11,447 nt of DNA from positions 1-11,447 of the forward strand of contig CAMLRG010000172.1 in the NCBI GenBank assembly GCA_946482335.1, written 5' to 3'. This DNA is from an uncultured Duganella sp. (lineage in GTDB: Bacteria > Pseudomonadota > Gammaproteobacteria > Burkholderiales > Burkholderiaceae). The notes beneath the pieces were generated by a model that saw only the letters and a program-made list of their open reading frames with translations, did no database searches and had not been told where the DNA came from. Both the position numbers and the translations under genes were made by a program. Shown in pieces: positions 1 through 8,067 of this stretch (position 1 is the first letter of the stretch; each line of letters starts with the position of its first letter).

Positions 1-1
1 C

Positions 2-2785
2 CGCAGCGGCGGCGAGGGCAAGAACGTCAGCGTGCGCGGCCTGTCGTCGGAACTGACGCTGACCCAGTTGAACGGCAACTACATCGCCACGGCGGAATCC
101 AACGGCGATCCTTCGCGCTCGTTCAACTACATGCTGATGCCGTCGAACATGCTGTCCAGCGCGGAACTGTTCAAGACGCCGGAAGCGCGCATCGATGAAG
201 GCGGCGTGGGCGGCACCGTGGTCCTGCGTACCCGGCGTCCGCTGGACGTGAAGTCCAACAGCGGCTTCGTGTCCGCCGAAGGCACCTGGGCCGACACCAC
301 CAAGAAGACCGACGGCCAATTCTCCGGCCAGTACGCCTGGCACGACGAGGACAACCGCTTCGGGATCCTGGTCGGCTACACCCAGCAAAAGCGCACCACG
401 CGCACCATGGGCGCCAGCACCGAAAACTGGCAGTGGTACGCCGACGACTACAAGGCCCACCCGGCCACCGACGTGAACGGCAAGCCATCCGGCCTGACTT
501 CGCGCTGGTGGGGGCAATCGGGTTTCTACGACCAGGGCGGCCATTACTACACCAACTTCATGATGCCGACTTCGGTCAACCTGAACGTCAAGAGCGAAGA
601 GCGTGAGCGCAAGGGGGGCCAGGCGACGCTGCAATTCAAACCGGTACGCAACCTGACCCTGACCGCCAACTATTTCCGCTTCGACCTGTCGCAGAATTCC
701 CAGACCAATACCCTGAAGGTACCGGAGTGGAACCTGGCCCGTTACGACGGCGACGGCAACTGGCCTGGCGGCCGCCTGCTCGACAGCCTGAGCTTCGATC
801 CGAGCCGCACCATCGTCACCGGCGCGCAGTACAGCTTCCATCCCGGCAAGGCCTACTACTGCAGCGAAGCGCAAGCCGCGGCGGCCGGCCAGAAGCCGGG
901 CGGCTGGGGCCCGGACGATTGCACCATCCCGACCCCGCAAATCACCGGCAGCTATAACCGCGAGAAGGCGCTGTCGCAGAGCGCCGACTTCGAAGCCGAG
1001 TGGCGCGGCCAGTCGCTGGACGCCACCTTCAAGATCGGCCGTACCTGGGCCAGGGGCGGCCCGGAAATGCAATTTGCGATGCCGATCAAGCCGCGCATGC
1101 AGAATACGGATGGCAGCTGGGCCCTCGGCAATTACGCCAGCGCCTGGAACACCGTCGGGACGCCAACCATGACCTTCTCACCCGAACTGATGGCGAACCT
1201 GCAGAAAGGCATCGGCGAGATCGACCTCGGTTCGACGTCGTCGTCGTGGACCAAGAACAGCACCCAGCAGAAATACGCACAGGCCGACTTCACCTGGCAC
1301 ACCGATACCAGGTGGCTCGATTCGCTGCAGTTTGGCGCCAAGTACCGCGATGGCGGCACCCACCGCAGCACCGGCAACAACTATTGGGTGTGCAAGGGCG
1401 CCGACCCGGCCAATTACGACAAGCGCTTCCAGGCAGGTTGCGACCCGACCGCCAACAAGTTCCAGCCGCAATTCCTGTATGGCGAGTCGCTGGGCAACCT
1501 GGCGGGCGGCATCAGCGCCAGTGCCTTCCCGGCCATTAACTATCCGGCCTACATCGCCCACCTGGACCAGACCTACGGCAAGATGCAGACCCGCAACGAG
1601 GACAACTTCGTCTACAACGTCGACGAGAAGATCGCCTCGACTTACCTGCAAGCGAACATCAAGGCCGACCGCCTGCGCGGCAACGTCGGCGTGCGCCTGG
1701 TGCGCACCAGGCAGCATGCCGATTCGACCGACCGGGTCGACAACTACAACGACTACTTCTTCAACGGCGCCGACGGCAAACCGGCACCTTGCCAGGCGGG
1801 GGGCAAACCGGCGGCAGGCGCGCCGGCGGGTTCCGGCTGCGTCAGCGGCTTCACCACGCTGCCGGACAGCACCGCGCATACCTCGTCGTTCCTGGTCAGT
1901 TCGCTCGACCGCACGTACAACGACGTGCTTCCGAGCCTGAACCTGGCCTATGAACTGACGCCGGACCTGCTGTTGCGCGCGGCCGCGTCGAAAGTGATTT
2001 CGCGTCCGAGCTACAACGACATAGCCTTCCCGGGCGGTTTGCAGTACTACAGCCAGGAATACGTCAACGACCGCCGCCTGATCGGTGGCGGCGACCAGCA
2101 AGGCTGGTTCGGTGCCGGCAGCAACAAGCAACTGGAGCCGTACAAGGCCAAGCAGTTCGACCTGGGCCTGGAGTGGTACTTCCAGCGTGGCTCGGTGCTG
2201 GGGGCAAACCTGTTCCGCAAGAACGTCAGCAACTTCGCGGTGCCGGTGGTGCGTGACGTAACCCTGGACGTCGGCGGCCAGGGCGTGACGGTGCAAAACT
2301 ATTCGACCAGCGCCGGCGGCCGCGACGCGGTGTCGAAAGGTGTCGAACTGTATGCGCAGCACACGCTGGCGTCCGGCCTCGGCGCCCAGTTCAACTACAC
2401 CTACAACAAGACCAACCAGGCTGCCATCACCCTTGCCAACGGCAAGGAAATCGGACAGTCGCCGCTGGTGGGCAGCGCCCGCTACCAGGCCAACCTGACG
2501 GTGTTCTACGAAACCGCCCAATTCCTGGCGCGCGCCTCGTACAACCGTCGCGGCGAAATCGTGGACGGCCTGGTCAACGGCCTGAACGTGTACCAGGAGC
2601 CATACAGCCAGGTCGACCTGAACGTCGCGTACAACATCAGCAAGCAATTGAGCTTCACCGCTTCGGTGCTGAACCTGACCAAGGAAGAAACGCGCTCCCA
2701 CCTCGGCAGCGACACGAAAGACCGCTTCTACTCGAACGGCTACGCCGGACGTGTTGCATACTTTGGCCTGAACTACAAGTTCTAA
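2..2785 (+). CDS. TonB-dependent receptor, 5'-truncated (glycan uptake, Xanthomonas/Caulobacter-type sub-family)
   Basis: This is an outer-membrane beta-barrel that uses TonB/ExbBD energy to import large ligands. Reading is open from the window edge, so the signal peptide, TonB box and early plug domain are missing; 927 residues remain (numbered from base 2). Visible plug signatures are the GEGKNVSVRGL segment at the very start and EGGVGGTV near residues 66-73, followed by a TRRPLD boundary. The barrel contains LPSLNLAYEL (about 644-653), the ISRPSY motif (about 666-671) and a terminal strand ending YKF with C-terminal Phe, as expected for BAM-dependent insertion. These fit the TonB-Xanth-Caul type of receptor. 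There are exactly six cysteines, in three close pairs (287/307, 464/480, 597/613), probably in surface loops. The downstream mannosidases suggest a mannose-containing oligosaccharide as ligand; that is inference. The internal GTG at 32 is not the start. Confidence 0.95.
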   Translation, partial: RSGGEGKNVSVRGLSSELTLTQLNGNYIATAESNGDPSRSFNYMLMPSNMLSSAELFKTPEARIDEGGVGGTVVLRTRRPLDVKSNSGFVSAEGTWADTTKKTDGQFSGQYAWHDEDNRFGILVGYTQQKRTTRTMGASTENWQWYADDYKAHPATDVNGKPSGLTSRWWGQSGFYDQGGHYYTNFMMPTSVNLNVKSEERERKGGQATLQFKPVRNLTLTANYFRFDLSQNSQTNTLKVPEWNLARYDGDGNWPGGRLLDSLSFDPSRTIVTGAQYSFHPGKAYYCSEAQAAAAGQKPGGWGPDDCTIPTPQITGSYNREKALSQSADFEAEWRGQSLDATFKIGRTWARGGPEMQFAMPIKPRMQNTDGSWALGNYASAWNTVGTPTMTFSPELMANLQKGIGEIDLGSTSSSWTKNSTQQKYAQADFTWHTDTRWLDSLQFGAKYRDGGTHRSTGNNYWVCKGADPANYDKRFQAGCDPTANKFQPQFLYGESLGNLAGGISASAFPAINYPAYIAHLDQTYGKMQTRNEDNFVYNVDEKIASTYLQANIKADRLRGNVGVRLVRTRQHADSTDRVDNYNDYFFNGADGKPAPCQAGGKPAAGAPAGSGCVSGFTTLPDSTAHTSSFLVSSLDRTYNDVLPSLNLAYELTPDLLLRAAASKVISRPSYNDIAFPGGLQYYSQEYVNDRRLIGGGDQQGWFGAGSNKQLEPYKAKQFDLGLEWYFQRGSVLGANLFRKNVSNFAVPVVRDVTLDVGGQGVTVQNYSTSAGGRDAVSKGVELYAQHTLASGLGAQFNYTYNKTNQAAITLANGKEIGQSPLVGSARYQANLTVFYETAQFLARASYNRRGEIVDGLVNGLNVYQEPYSQVDLNVAYNISKQLSFTASVLNLTKEETRSHLGSDTKDRFYSNGYAGRVAYFGLNYKF

Positions 2786-2793
2786 GCAAAGTG

Positions 2794-2822
2794 TGGGTTC
2801 AGGCCCTTTGGGCCTGGACCCG
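2794..2822 (+). terminator. Strong intergenic hairpin; possible partial terminator or mRNA-stability element
   Basis: Bases 2794-2806 pair with 2810-2822 in a 13-bp stem that includes two G-U wobbles and a three-base TTT loop. The core CAGGCCC/GGGCCTG arms are perfect. It begins 8 bases after the receptor stop codon. No T-run follows the stem immediately; the nearest is TTTT at 2832-2835. It is therefore not a textbook intrinsic terminator. It could reduce read-through or protect the receptor mRNA 3' end, so that the receptor is made in greater amounts than the downstream enzymes. Function is inferred; the pairing is seen directly. Confidence 0.5.
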
Positions 2823-2833
2823 GTTAACCGGTT
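2820..2833. promoter_or_regulatory. Palindrome, candidate LacI-family operator or second hairpin
   Basis: CCGGTTAACCGG (2820-2831) is a perfect 12-bp palindrome. It overlaps a second palindrome, AACCGGTT (2826-2833), which has the central CG that LacI-family proteins favour. It sits in the only sizeable non-coding gap of the window, 20 bp before the halogenase-like gene, and the locus encodes its own LacI-type regulator. The 12-bp palindrome followed by TTTT could instead act as a short RNA hairpin. No matching second copy was noticed elsewhere in the window, so the operator assignment is speculative. Confidence 0.25.
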
Positions 2834-2852
2834 TTGGTCCCGAGGCCATGAA

Positions 2853-4361
2853 ATGAACATCACCCGCATCACCATCATCGGCGGCGGCAGCGCCGGCTGG
2901 ATGGCCGCCGCCGCCCTGGCCACCTACCTGGGCCGAGGCGCCTCCATCCGCCTGGTCGAGTCCGAAGAAATCGGCATCGTCGGCGTCGGTGAAGCCAGCG
3001 TCCCCCACATCCGCCAGTTCAACGGCCAGATGCTCGGCATTGACGAAGCCGAATTCGTCAAGCGCACGCATGGCACGGTCAAACTCGGCATCGAATTCAA
3101 GGACTGGGGCCGCATCGGCGACAGCTACATCCACGGTTTCGGCACCATCGGCCGCTCGCTGGGACCTTTGCCGTTCCACCAGTTCTGGCTGAAGCTATTC
3201 CAGTCCGGCCGCGCAGGACCGATCGGCGAGTATTCGCCGCAGACCGTGATGGCGCCGCTCGGAAAATTCGCCCCGGGCGACAGGAACGCAGCACCGCACT
3301 CGCCCTTGGCCGATATTGCCTACGCCTACCATTTCGACGCCAGCCTGTATGCCCGTTTCCTGCGCGACCTGGCGGAACGGCGCGGCGTACAGCGCATCGA
3401 AGGCAAGATCGTCCGCGTCAGCCAACGAGCCGATGATGGTTTCATCGAATCGGTGACGGTGGAAAGCGGGCAATCGGTCGACGGCGAACTGTTCATCGAT
3501 TGCTCCGGGTTCCGCGGCCTGCTGATCGAACAAACGCTGAAGACCGGCTACGTGGACTGGACGCACTGGCTGCCGTGCGACCGCGCGATGGCGGTACCGT
3601 GCGAAGGCAGCGGCCCGATCACCCCTTACACCCGCTCGACCGCGATCAAGGCCGGCTGGCAATGGCGCATCCCGCTGCAGCACCGGGTCGGCAACGGTTA
3701 CGTGTATTCGAGCCGATACATCAGCGACGACGAAGCCGCCGCCACCCTGCTGGCGAACCTGGACGGCAAGGCGTTGGCCGAACCGCGTCCCCTGCGCTTC
3801 ACCACCGGCATGCGCAAGCAGTTCTGGAACAGGAACGTGGTGGCGCTGGGATTGGCCGGCGGTTTCCTCGAACCGCTCGAATCCACCAGCATTTACCTGG
3901 CGCAGTCCGGCATCACCCGCTTGCTGGGGCTTTTCCCAAAGCGCGATTTCAACCCGCTGCTGGCCGAACGCTACAACCGCGAATCCGCCTTCGAATACGA
4001 GCGGGTACGCGATTTCCTGATCCTGCATTACAACGCCACGCAACGCGACGATTCCCCGTTCTGGGATTACTGCCGCACCATGTCCTTCCCCGACAGCCTG
4101 CGCGAGGCGATCGACCTGTTCCGCGCCGATGGCCGTTACTTCCGCAATGGGGAAGACTTCTTTGCGCTGCCAAGCTGGGTCCAGGTGATGCTGGGCCAGC
4201 GCATCATCCCGCAAAGCTACCATCCGATCGTGGACGACATGCCCGATGATAAGCTGATCGACTACGTCGAAAGCGTGCGCGCGGGCTTGGCCAATGCCGT
4301 CGCCACCATGCCGACGCACCAGGAATGGATTAACCGCTATTGGAAGGCAACCGCACAATGA
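2853..4361 (+). CDS. Flavin-dependent tryptophan-halogenase-like protein
   Basis: A 502-residue FAD-dependent monooxygenase-type protein of the PrnA/RebH halogenase superfamily. Those enzymes use FADH2, oxygen and halide to make hypohalous acid, which a lysine passes to an aromatic substrate. Seen here: the dinucleotide-binding GGGSAGW (10-16), GVGEASVP (44-51), a lysine at 77 in [10 protein letters not shown] matching the catalytic lysine region, [11 protein letters not shown] (217-227), the halogenase signature WQWRIP (269-274, WxWxIP) and LEPLEST (339-345), which carries the conserved glutamate. No signal peptide is present, so it is probably cytoplasmic. ATG 2853 was chosen because the Rossmann strand begins at once and GAGG (2842-2845) lies 7 bases upstream; an upstream GTG at 2793 would add 20 unrelated residues through the hairpin. 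Homologues such as BrvH and several Xanthomonas enzymes also occur beside TonB receptors. The natural substrate is unknown, and tryptophan should not be assumed. No flavin reductase gene is in view. Confidence 0.88.
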   Translation: MNITRITIIGGGSAGWMAAAALATYLGRGASIRLVESEEIGIVGVGEASVPHIRQFNGQMLGIDEAEFVKRTHGTVKLGIEFKDWGRIGDSYIHGFGTIGRSLGPLPFHQFWLKLFQSGRAGPIGEYSPQTVMAPLGKFAPGDRNAAPHSPLADIAYAYHFDASLYARFLRDLAERRGVQRIEGKIVRVSQRADDGFIESVTVESGQSVDGELFIDCSGFRGLLIEQTLKTGYVDWTHWLPCDRAMAVPCEGSGPITPYTRSTAIKAGWQWRIPLQHRVGNGYVYSSRYISDDEAAATLLANLDGKALAEPRPLRFTTGMRKQFWNRNVVALGLAGGFLEPLESTSIYLAQSGITRLLGLFPKRDFNPLLAERYNRESAFEYERVRDFLILHYNATQRDDSPFWDYCRTMSFPDSLREAIDLFRADGRYFRNGEDFFALPSWVQVMLGQRIIPQSYHPIVDDMPDDKLIDYVESVRAGLANAVATMPTHQEWINRYWKATAQ

Positions 4362-7066
4362 GTATCGACCCGTTCATGCAACCATTCGCGCGCCTGCTCG
4401 CCGGGCTTTGCTTTGCCGTCATCGCCGCGCCGGGCCCGGCCAGCGCGTCGGCAGCCGCCGCCGCCACCGCCACCGCCACCGCACCCGCGGCGCTGCGCAC
4501 GCCCGGCCAGCTCATCATCGATAAAGGCTGGACCTTCCGGCTGGCACCCGGCAATTCGCAACTGGCTGCGCATCCCGAAGCCGCCTCCTGGCGCAAGGCG
4601 AAGGTGCCGGGTACGGTGCATACCGACCTGCTCGCGAACCGCCTGATCCCCAATCCTTATGTCGGCGCTCCGGAAGCCGGGCTGCAATGGATCGGCCTGG
4701 CCGACTGGGAATACCGCACGCGCTTCGACGCCCCCCGCACCGCGCTCCAGGCCGCCCGCAGCGACCTGGTGTTCGCAGGCCTCGATACCTTTGCCGAAGT
4801 CTGGCTCAATGGCGAGAAGGTGCTCGATGCCGGAAATGCCTTCCGCACCTGGCGCCTGCCGGTACAGGGCAAGCTGCGCGCGCAGGGCAATGAATTGCGC
4901 GTCGTCTTGCGCTCGCCGATCGCAAAGCTGCTGCCCATGGTGCAGGCCATGCCGCTCAAGCTGGCGGGCAATTACCCTTCACCCTTTGGCGACGAACCGC
5001 CGGACGCGATGACGACCACCTTCGTCCGCAAACCCGGTTACCACTACGGCTGGGACTGGGGGCCGCGCTACGTCACCGCAGGCATCTGGAAGCCGGTCAC
5101 CCTGCAAAGCTGGAACACGCTGCGCGTCGACGACCTGCAGATCCGCCAGGACCGCGTCGACGCAGCGCGCGCCGATATCACTGCCATTGCCTCGGTCGAG
5201 GCGGTGCGCGACGGGGTATTCGACCTGGCGCTCTGGCAGACGGCACCGGACGGCAAGCGTTCGCTCGCTGCGCAAAAGCGCGTCGCGCTGCAGGCCGGCA
5301 CCAACCGCATCGATCTGCCCGTGCGGATCGACGGTCCGCAGCGCTGGTTCCCGAACGGCTATGGCGCACAAGCGCTTTACCGTTTTGACCTGGAAGCGAC
5401 CGACGGCAAGGCCAGCGTCGCCACGGCCGGTACGCGCACCGGCTTGCGCAGCATTGAATTGCGGCGCGAACCCGACGACAAGGGCAGGAGCTTCCATTTC
5501 GTCGTCAACGGCATTCCGGTATTCGCCAAAGGCGCGAACACCATCCCGTTCGACATGTTCCAGCCACGGGTGGACAAGGCCCAATTGCGCCGCGTGCTGC
5601 AATCGGCGCGCGACGCCAACATGAACTTCCTGCGCAGCTGGGGCGGCGGCTATTACGAGAGTGACGACTTCTTCGACCTGGCCGACGAACTTGGCTTGCT
5701 GGTCTGGCAGGACTTCATGTTCGGCGGCGGCATGCAGCCTGGATACGACGATGCCTTCCGTGCCAACGTGATCGCGGAAGCGCGCGACAACGTACGCCGC
5801 CTGCGCAACCACCCCAGCATCGCCCTGTGGTGCGGCAACAACGAGGAAGAAATATCCTGGAAATACTGGGGGCGGGGCAAGGAGATGAAGGCTGCCGATC
5901 CAGCCTTCGCGGACAAAGTCTGGAACGGCTACGTGCAACTGTTCGGCACCGACCTGCGCAAGGTCGTCGAGGAAGAGGGTGGCGGCATCGCTTACTGGTC
6001 CAGTTCACCCAGCGACGACCTGGTCGGGCCGCCGGATACGCCGGCCAGTGGCGACATGCACTACTGGAACGTGTGGGGCAACGAGGCGCACCCGCCGTCG
6101 AAATACCTGGAGATCACGCCGCGCTTCATGTCCGAATACGGCTTGCAGGGTTGGCCGGTGCAGCGCACGGTCGACGCTTTCGCCAGCCGCGCAGAACAGG
6201 GCATCGCCACGCCGGTGATCGAGGCGCACCAGAAGTACATGGCCGGCAAGGGCAATGAACGCCTGATGAAATACGTGGAGTATGAATTTGGCCAGACGAA
6301 GGACTTCGCCAACTTCATCTACCTGAGCCAGGCCGCCCAGGCGGAGGGCATCGCGCTGGCCGCGCTGCACCACCGCGCCAGCCGCCCCTACACCATGGGC
6401 TCCCTGTATTGGCAGCTCAACGACGTATGGCCGGGTGCGTCCTGGTCGAGCATCGACTGGTTCGGACGCTGGAAAGCGCTGCACTTCCATGCGCGCCGCT
6501 TCTTCGCGCCGGTGGCCGTGGCTGCGCTGCGCAACGCGGAAGGCCGCACCTCGGTCAGCATGCTCAACGACCGTACGGTGCCCGTCCGCGGCGAATTGCG
6601 CATGCGGGTGATGTCCCTGGAGGGCAAGGTCTTGCGCGACGAACGCAAACCGGTCGACCTGGCGCCGCTGTCGGCGTCCCGGGCAGCCAGCTATACCGAC
6701 GCCGAATTGCTCGGCGGTGCCGACCCCGCATCCACCGTCGCGGTATTCGACCTGCGCGTCGATGGCGAGCCGGCGTCGCGCGGCGTCGTGTATTTCAAGG
6801 CAGCCAAGGACATGGCGTGGGCCGGCTCCGGCCTGCGGCCGGAACTGCGCCGCGATGGCAAGGCTTACGTGCTGGAGCTGTCCGCCGCCAGGCTGGCGCG
6901 CGGCGTGTGGATCGACTTTGGTGCCACCGACGCCGAGCTATCGGACAACGCACTGACCCTGCTGCCGGGCGAAAAGGCCGTGGTGAAGATCGCCTCCAAG
7001 GCCGGCCTGGCCACCCTGCGCAAGGCGTTGCGCCTGCAAACGTTTGGCGGCGGGGGGCAGCAGTGA
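4358..7066 (+). CDS. GH2 beta-mannosidase, secreted
   Basis: A 902-residue exo-acting enzyme expected to release beta-linked mannose from the non-reducing end, for example Man-beta-1,4-GlcNAc or manno-oligosaccharides. The N-terminus has a hydrophobic signal segment (about 12-30, Sec type I with an ASA-type site) and then an Ala/Thr-rich linker (32-45). Beta-mannosidase-type GH2 landmarks follow: WEYRTRF (117-123), [11 protein letters not shown] (227-237), [10 protein letters not shown] (426-435), [11 protein letters not shown] (448-458), the acid/base motif WCGNNEE with Glu496, the nucleophile motif [10 protein letters not shown] with Glu593, and [21 protein letters not shown] (681-701). The acid/base to nucleophile spacing (97 residues) is close to that of characterised GH2 beta-mannosidases. 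Start ATG 4358 overlaps the halogenase stop by 4 bp and has GGAAGG (4342-4347) 10 bases upstream. Met7 (4376) would give a more typical signal n-region but lacks a ribosome site. A periplasmic location is inferred. Confidence 0.93.
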   Translation: MSIDPFMQPFARLLAGLCFAVIAAPGPASASAAAAATATATAPAALRTPGQLIIDKGWTFRLAPGNSQLAAHPEAASWRKAKVPGTVHTDLLANRLIPNPYVGAPEAGLQWIGLADWEYRTRFDAPRTALQAARSDLVFAGLDTFAEVWLNGEKVLDAGNAFRTWRLPVQGKLRAQGNELRVVLRSPIAKLLPMVQAMPLKLAGNYPSPFGDEPPDAMTTTFVRKPGYHYGWDWGPRYVTAGIWKPVTLQSWNTLRVDDLQIRQDRVDAARADITAIASVEAVRDGVFDLALWQTAPDGKRSLAAQKRVALQAGTNRIDLPVRIDGPQRWFPNGYGAQALYRFDLEATDGKASVATAGTRTGLRSIELRREPDDKGRSFHFVVNGIPVFAKGANTIPFDMFQPRVDKAQLRRVLQSARDANMNFLRSWGGGYYESDDFFDLADELGLLVWQDFMFGGGMQPGYDDAFRANVIAEARDNVRRLRNHPSIALWCGNNEEEISWKYWGRGKEMKAADPAFADKVWNGYVQLFGTDLRKVVEEEGGGIAYWSSSPSDDLVGPPDTPASGDMHYWNVWGNEAHPPSKYLEITPRFMSEYGLQGWPVQRTVDAFASRAEQGIATPVIEAHQKYMAGKGNERLMKYVEYEFGQTKDFANFIYLSQAAQAEGIALAALHHRASRPYTMGSLYWQLNDVWPGASWSSIDWFGRWKALHFHARRFFAPVAVAALRNAEGRTSVSMLNDRTVPVRGELRMRVMSLEGKVLRDERKPVDLAPLSASRAASYTDAELLGGADPASTVAVFDLRVDGEPASRGVVYFKAAKDMAWAGSGLRPELRRDGKAYVLELSAARLARGVWIDFGATDAELSDNALTLLPGEKAVVKIASKAGLATLRKALRLQTFGGGGQQ
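4451..4480 (+). repeat. GCC/ACC triplet tract in the beta-mannosidase linker
   Basis: Starting at GCA 4451 there are four GCC codons, of which the last begins three copies of the hexamer GCCACC (4463-4480). The tract encodes the Ala-Ala then Ala-Thr-Ala-Thr run just after the predicted signal peptide. A slip by one triplet or hexamer would alter linker length without shifting the frame. It is probably a flexible, poorly constrained spacer. Confidence 0.55.
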
Positions 7067-8049
7067 GTCAGGTCACCCTGCGCGATATTGCACAGGCCAC
7101 AGGCCTGTCGATCGGAACCGTGTCGCGCGCGCTCAAGAACCAGGTCGGCATGACCGAAACCACACGCAACATCGTGCGCGAAGCCGCCGTGCGCCTTGGC
7201 TACGATTTTGCGCAACTGAAGAAGGGCCGCATCCGCCGCATCGCCTTCCTGCTGCACAGCCAGCACAACACGCTGGCGTCCAGCCCCTTCTTTTCGCCGG
7301 TGCTGCAGGGCGCGGAGATCGCCTGCCGGCGGGAGGGCGTGGCCTTGTCCTTTATCGCGGTCGGCCCGGCCGAACCGGTGCTGTCGCAGATCCGCGTGCA
7401 CCAGCCGGATGCCATCCTGTGCGCCGGCTTCTTCGAACCGGAAGTGTTGACCGTCCTGCAGCAGGTTGGCAAGCCGATCGTGCTGGTCGATATGCACCGC
7501 CGCGGCTTCACCTCGGTCAACCCGGACAATGTCCGCGGCGGTTACCTGGCCACCCAGCACTTGCTGCGCTGCGGGCGCAAGCGCATCGCGATGCTGTCCG
7601 GATCGCTGGCCCACTACAGTATCCAGCAGCGCAACCGGGGTTTCCGCCAGGCGTTGTTCGACGCCAAGGTCCATGCCGACCCTGCGCTGGAAGTCATCGT
7701 GCCGACCATGGGCGAGGGCGACGAAGCCGTGGCGGAAGCGGTGCGCAGCCTGATGAGCCTTCCCAAGCCGCCCGATGCCCTGTTCTGCTACAACGACAGC
7801 ACCGCGCTCGTCGCCATGACGTATTGCCTGAACGAGGGCATGAAGATCCCGCACGACCTGGCGATCGTCGGTTTCGACGACATCAGCAGCGCCGCCGCCG
7901 CCATTCCGCCGCTCAGCACGATCCACGTGGACAAGGAAGCCCTTGGCCGCGCCGGGGTTGAGCTGTTACTCCACAAAACCGACGAAGAACCCAGCGAGAC
8001 CCTGTTGCCGATCAACCTCATTGTGCGCGAAAGCAGTTTCGACGATTAG
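7063..8049 (+). CDS. LacI-family transcriptional regulator, probable local mannoside repressor
   Basis: A 328-residue regulator. The N-terminal helix-turn-helix [23 protein letters not shown] (4-26) is typical of LacI, and the sugar-binding periplasmic-binding-protein-like fold follows from about residue 58 (RRIAFLL) to the end. Landmarks include SVNPDN (151-156), GYLATQHLL (160-168), IAMLSGS (175-181), [12 protein letters not shown] (241-252) and the late VGFDDI (269-274), all standard for the family. The start is GTG 7063: it overlaps the beta-mannosidase stop as GTGA, follows a G-rich stretch (7052-7057), and is needed to include the helix-turn-helix, since the first internal Met (30) lies beyond it. 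The hinge after GY (46-47) lacks the usual PN..AR.L pattern and seems about 4 residues short. Its place inside the operon suggests control of its own mannoside genes with a mannose-related effector; effector and operator are inferred. Confidence 0.92.
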   Translation: MSQVTLRDIAQATGLSIGTVSRALKNQVGMTETTRNIVREAAVRLGYDFAQLKKGRIRRIAFLLHSQHNTLASSPFFSPVLQGAEIACRREGVALSFIAVGPAEPVLSQIRVHQPDAILCAGFFEPEVLTVLQQVGKPIVLVDMHRRGFTSVNPDNVRGGYLATQHLLRCGRKRIAMLSGSLAHYSIQQRNRGFRQALFDAKVHADPALEVIVPTMGEGDEAVAEAVRSLMSLPKPPDALFCYNDSTALVAMTYCLNEGMKIPHDLAIVGFDDISSAAAAIPPLSTIHVDKEALGRAGVELLLHKTDEEPSETLLPINLIVRESSFDD

Positions 8050-8067
8050 CGCCTTCCACTTGCCATC

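Noticed and set aside
2793..2852. Upstream GTG start adding 20 residues to the halogenase-like protein
   Set aside because: The extension is encoded by the hairpin and palindrome, has no Shine-Dalgarno sequence, and precedes a natural start directly before the FAD-binding strand.
2848..2856. Two-codon mini-ORF (ATG AAA TGA) overlapping the halogenase start
   Set aside because: The GAGG site is only 2 bases from this ATG, too close for initiation, so it is probably chance.
1178..2923. Minus-strand open frame of 581 codons opposite the TonB receptor
   Set aside because: It lies antisense to a well-supported receptor. Its composition (Val/Ala/Arg/Gln runs, no recognisable motif) is what high-GC coding DNA gives on the opposite strand.
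3195..4358. Minus-strand open frame of 387 codons opposite the halogenase-like gene
   Set aside because: Antisense to a gene with intact FAD and WxWxIP motifs; no recognisable protein features.
4358..4450. Lipoprotein signal for the beta-mannosidase (Cys18 in the hydrophobic segment)
   Set aside because: The residue before the cysteine is leucine, which does not fit a lipobox; a normal signal peptide is more likely.
7063..8049. A longer + strand frame beginning at 6409 as the regulator's true start
   Set aside because: The first 218 codons run out of frame through the conserved end of the beta-mannosidase and show no protein family features; the regulator begins at GTG 7063.
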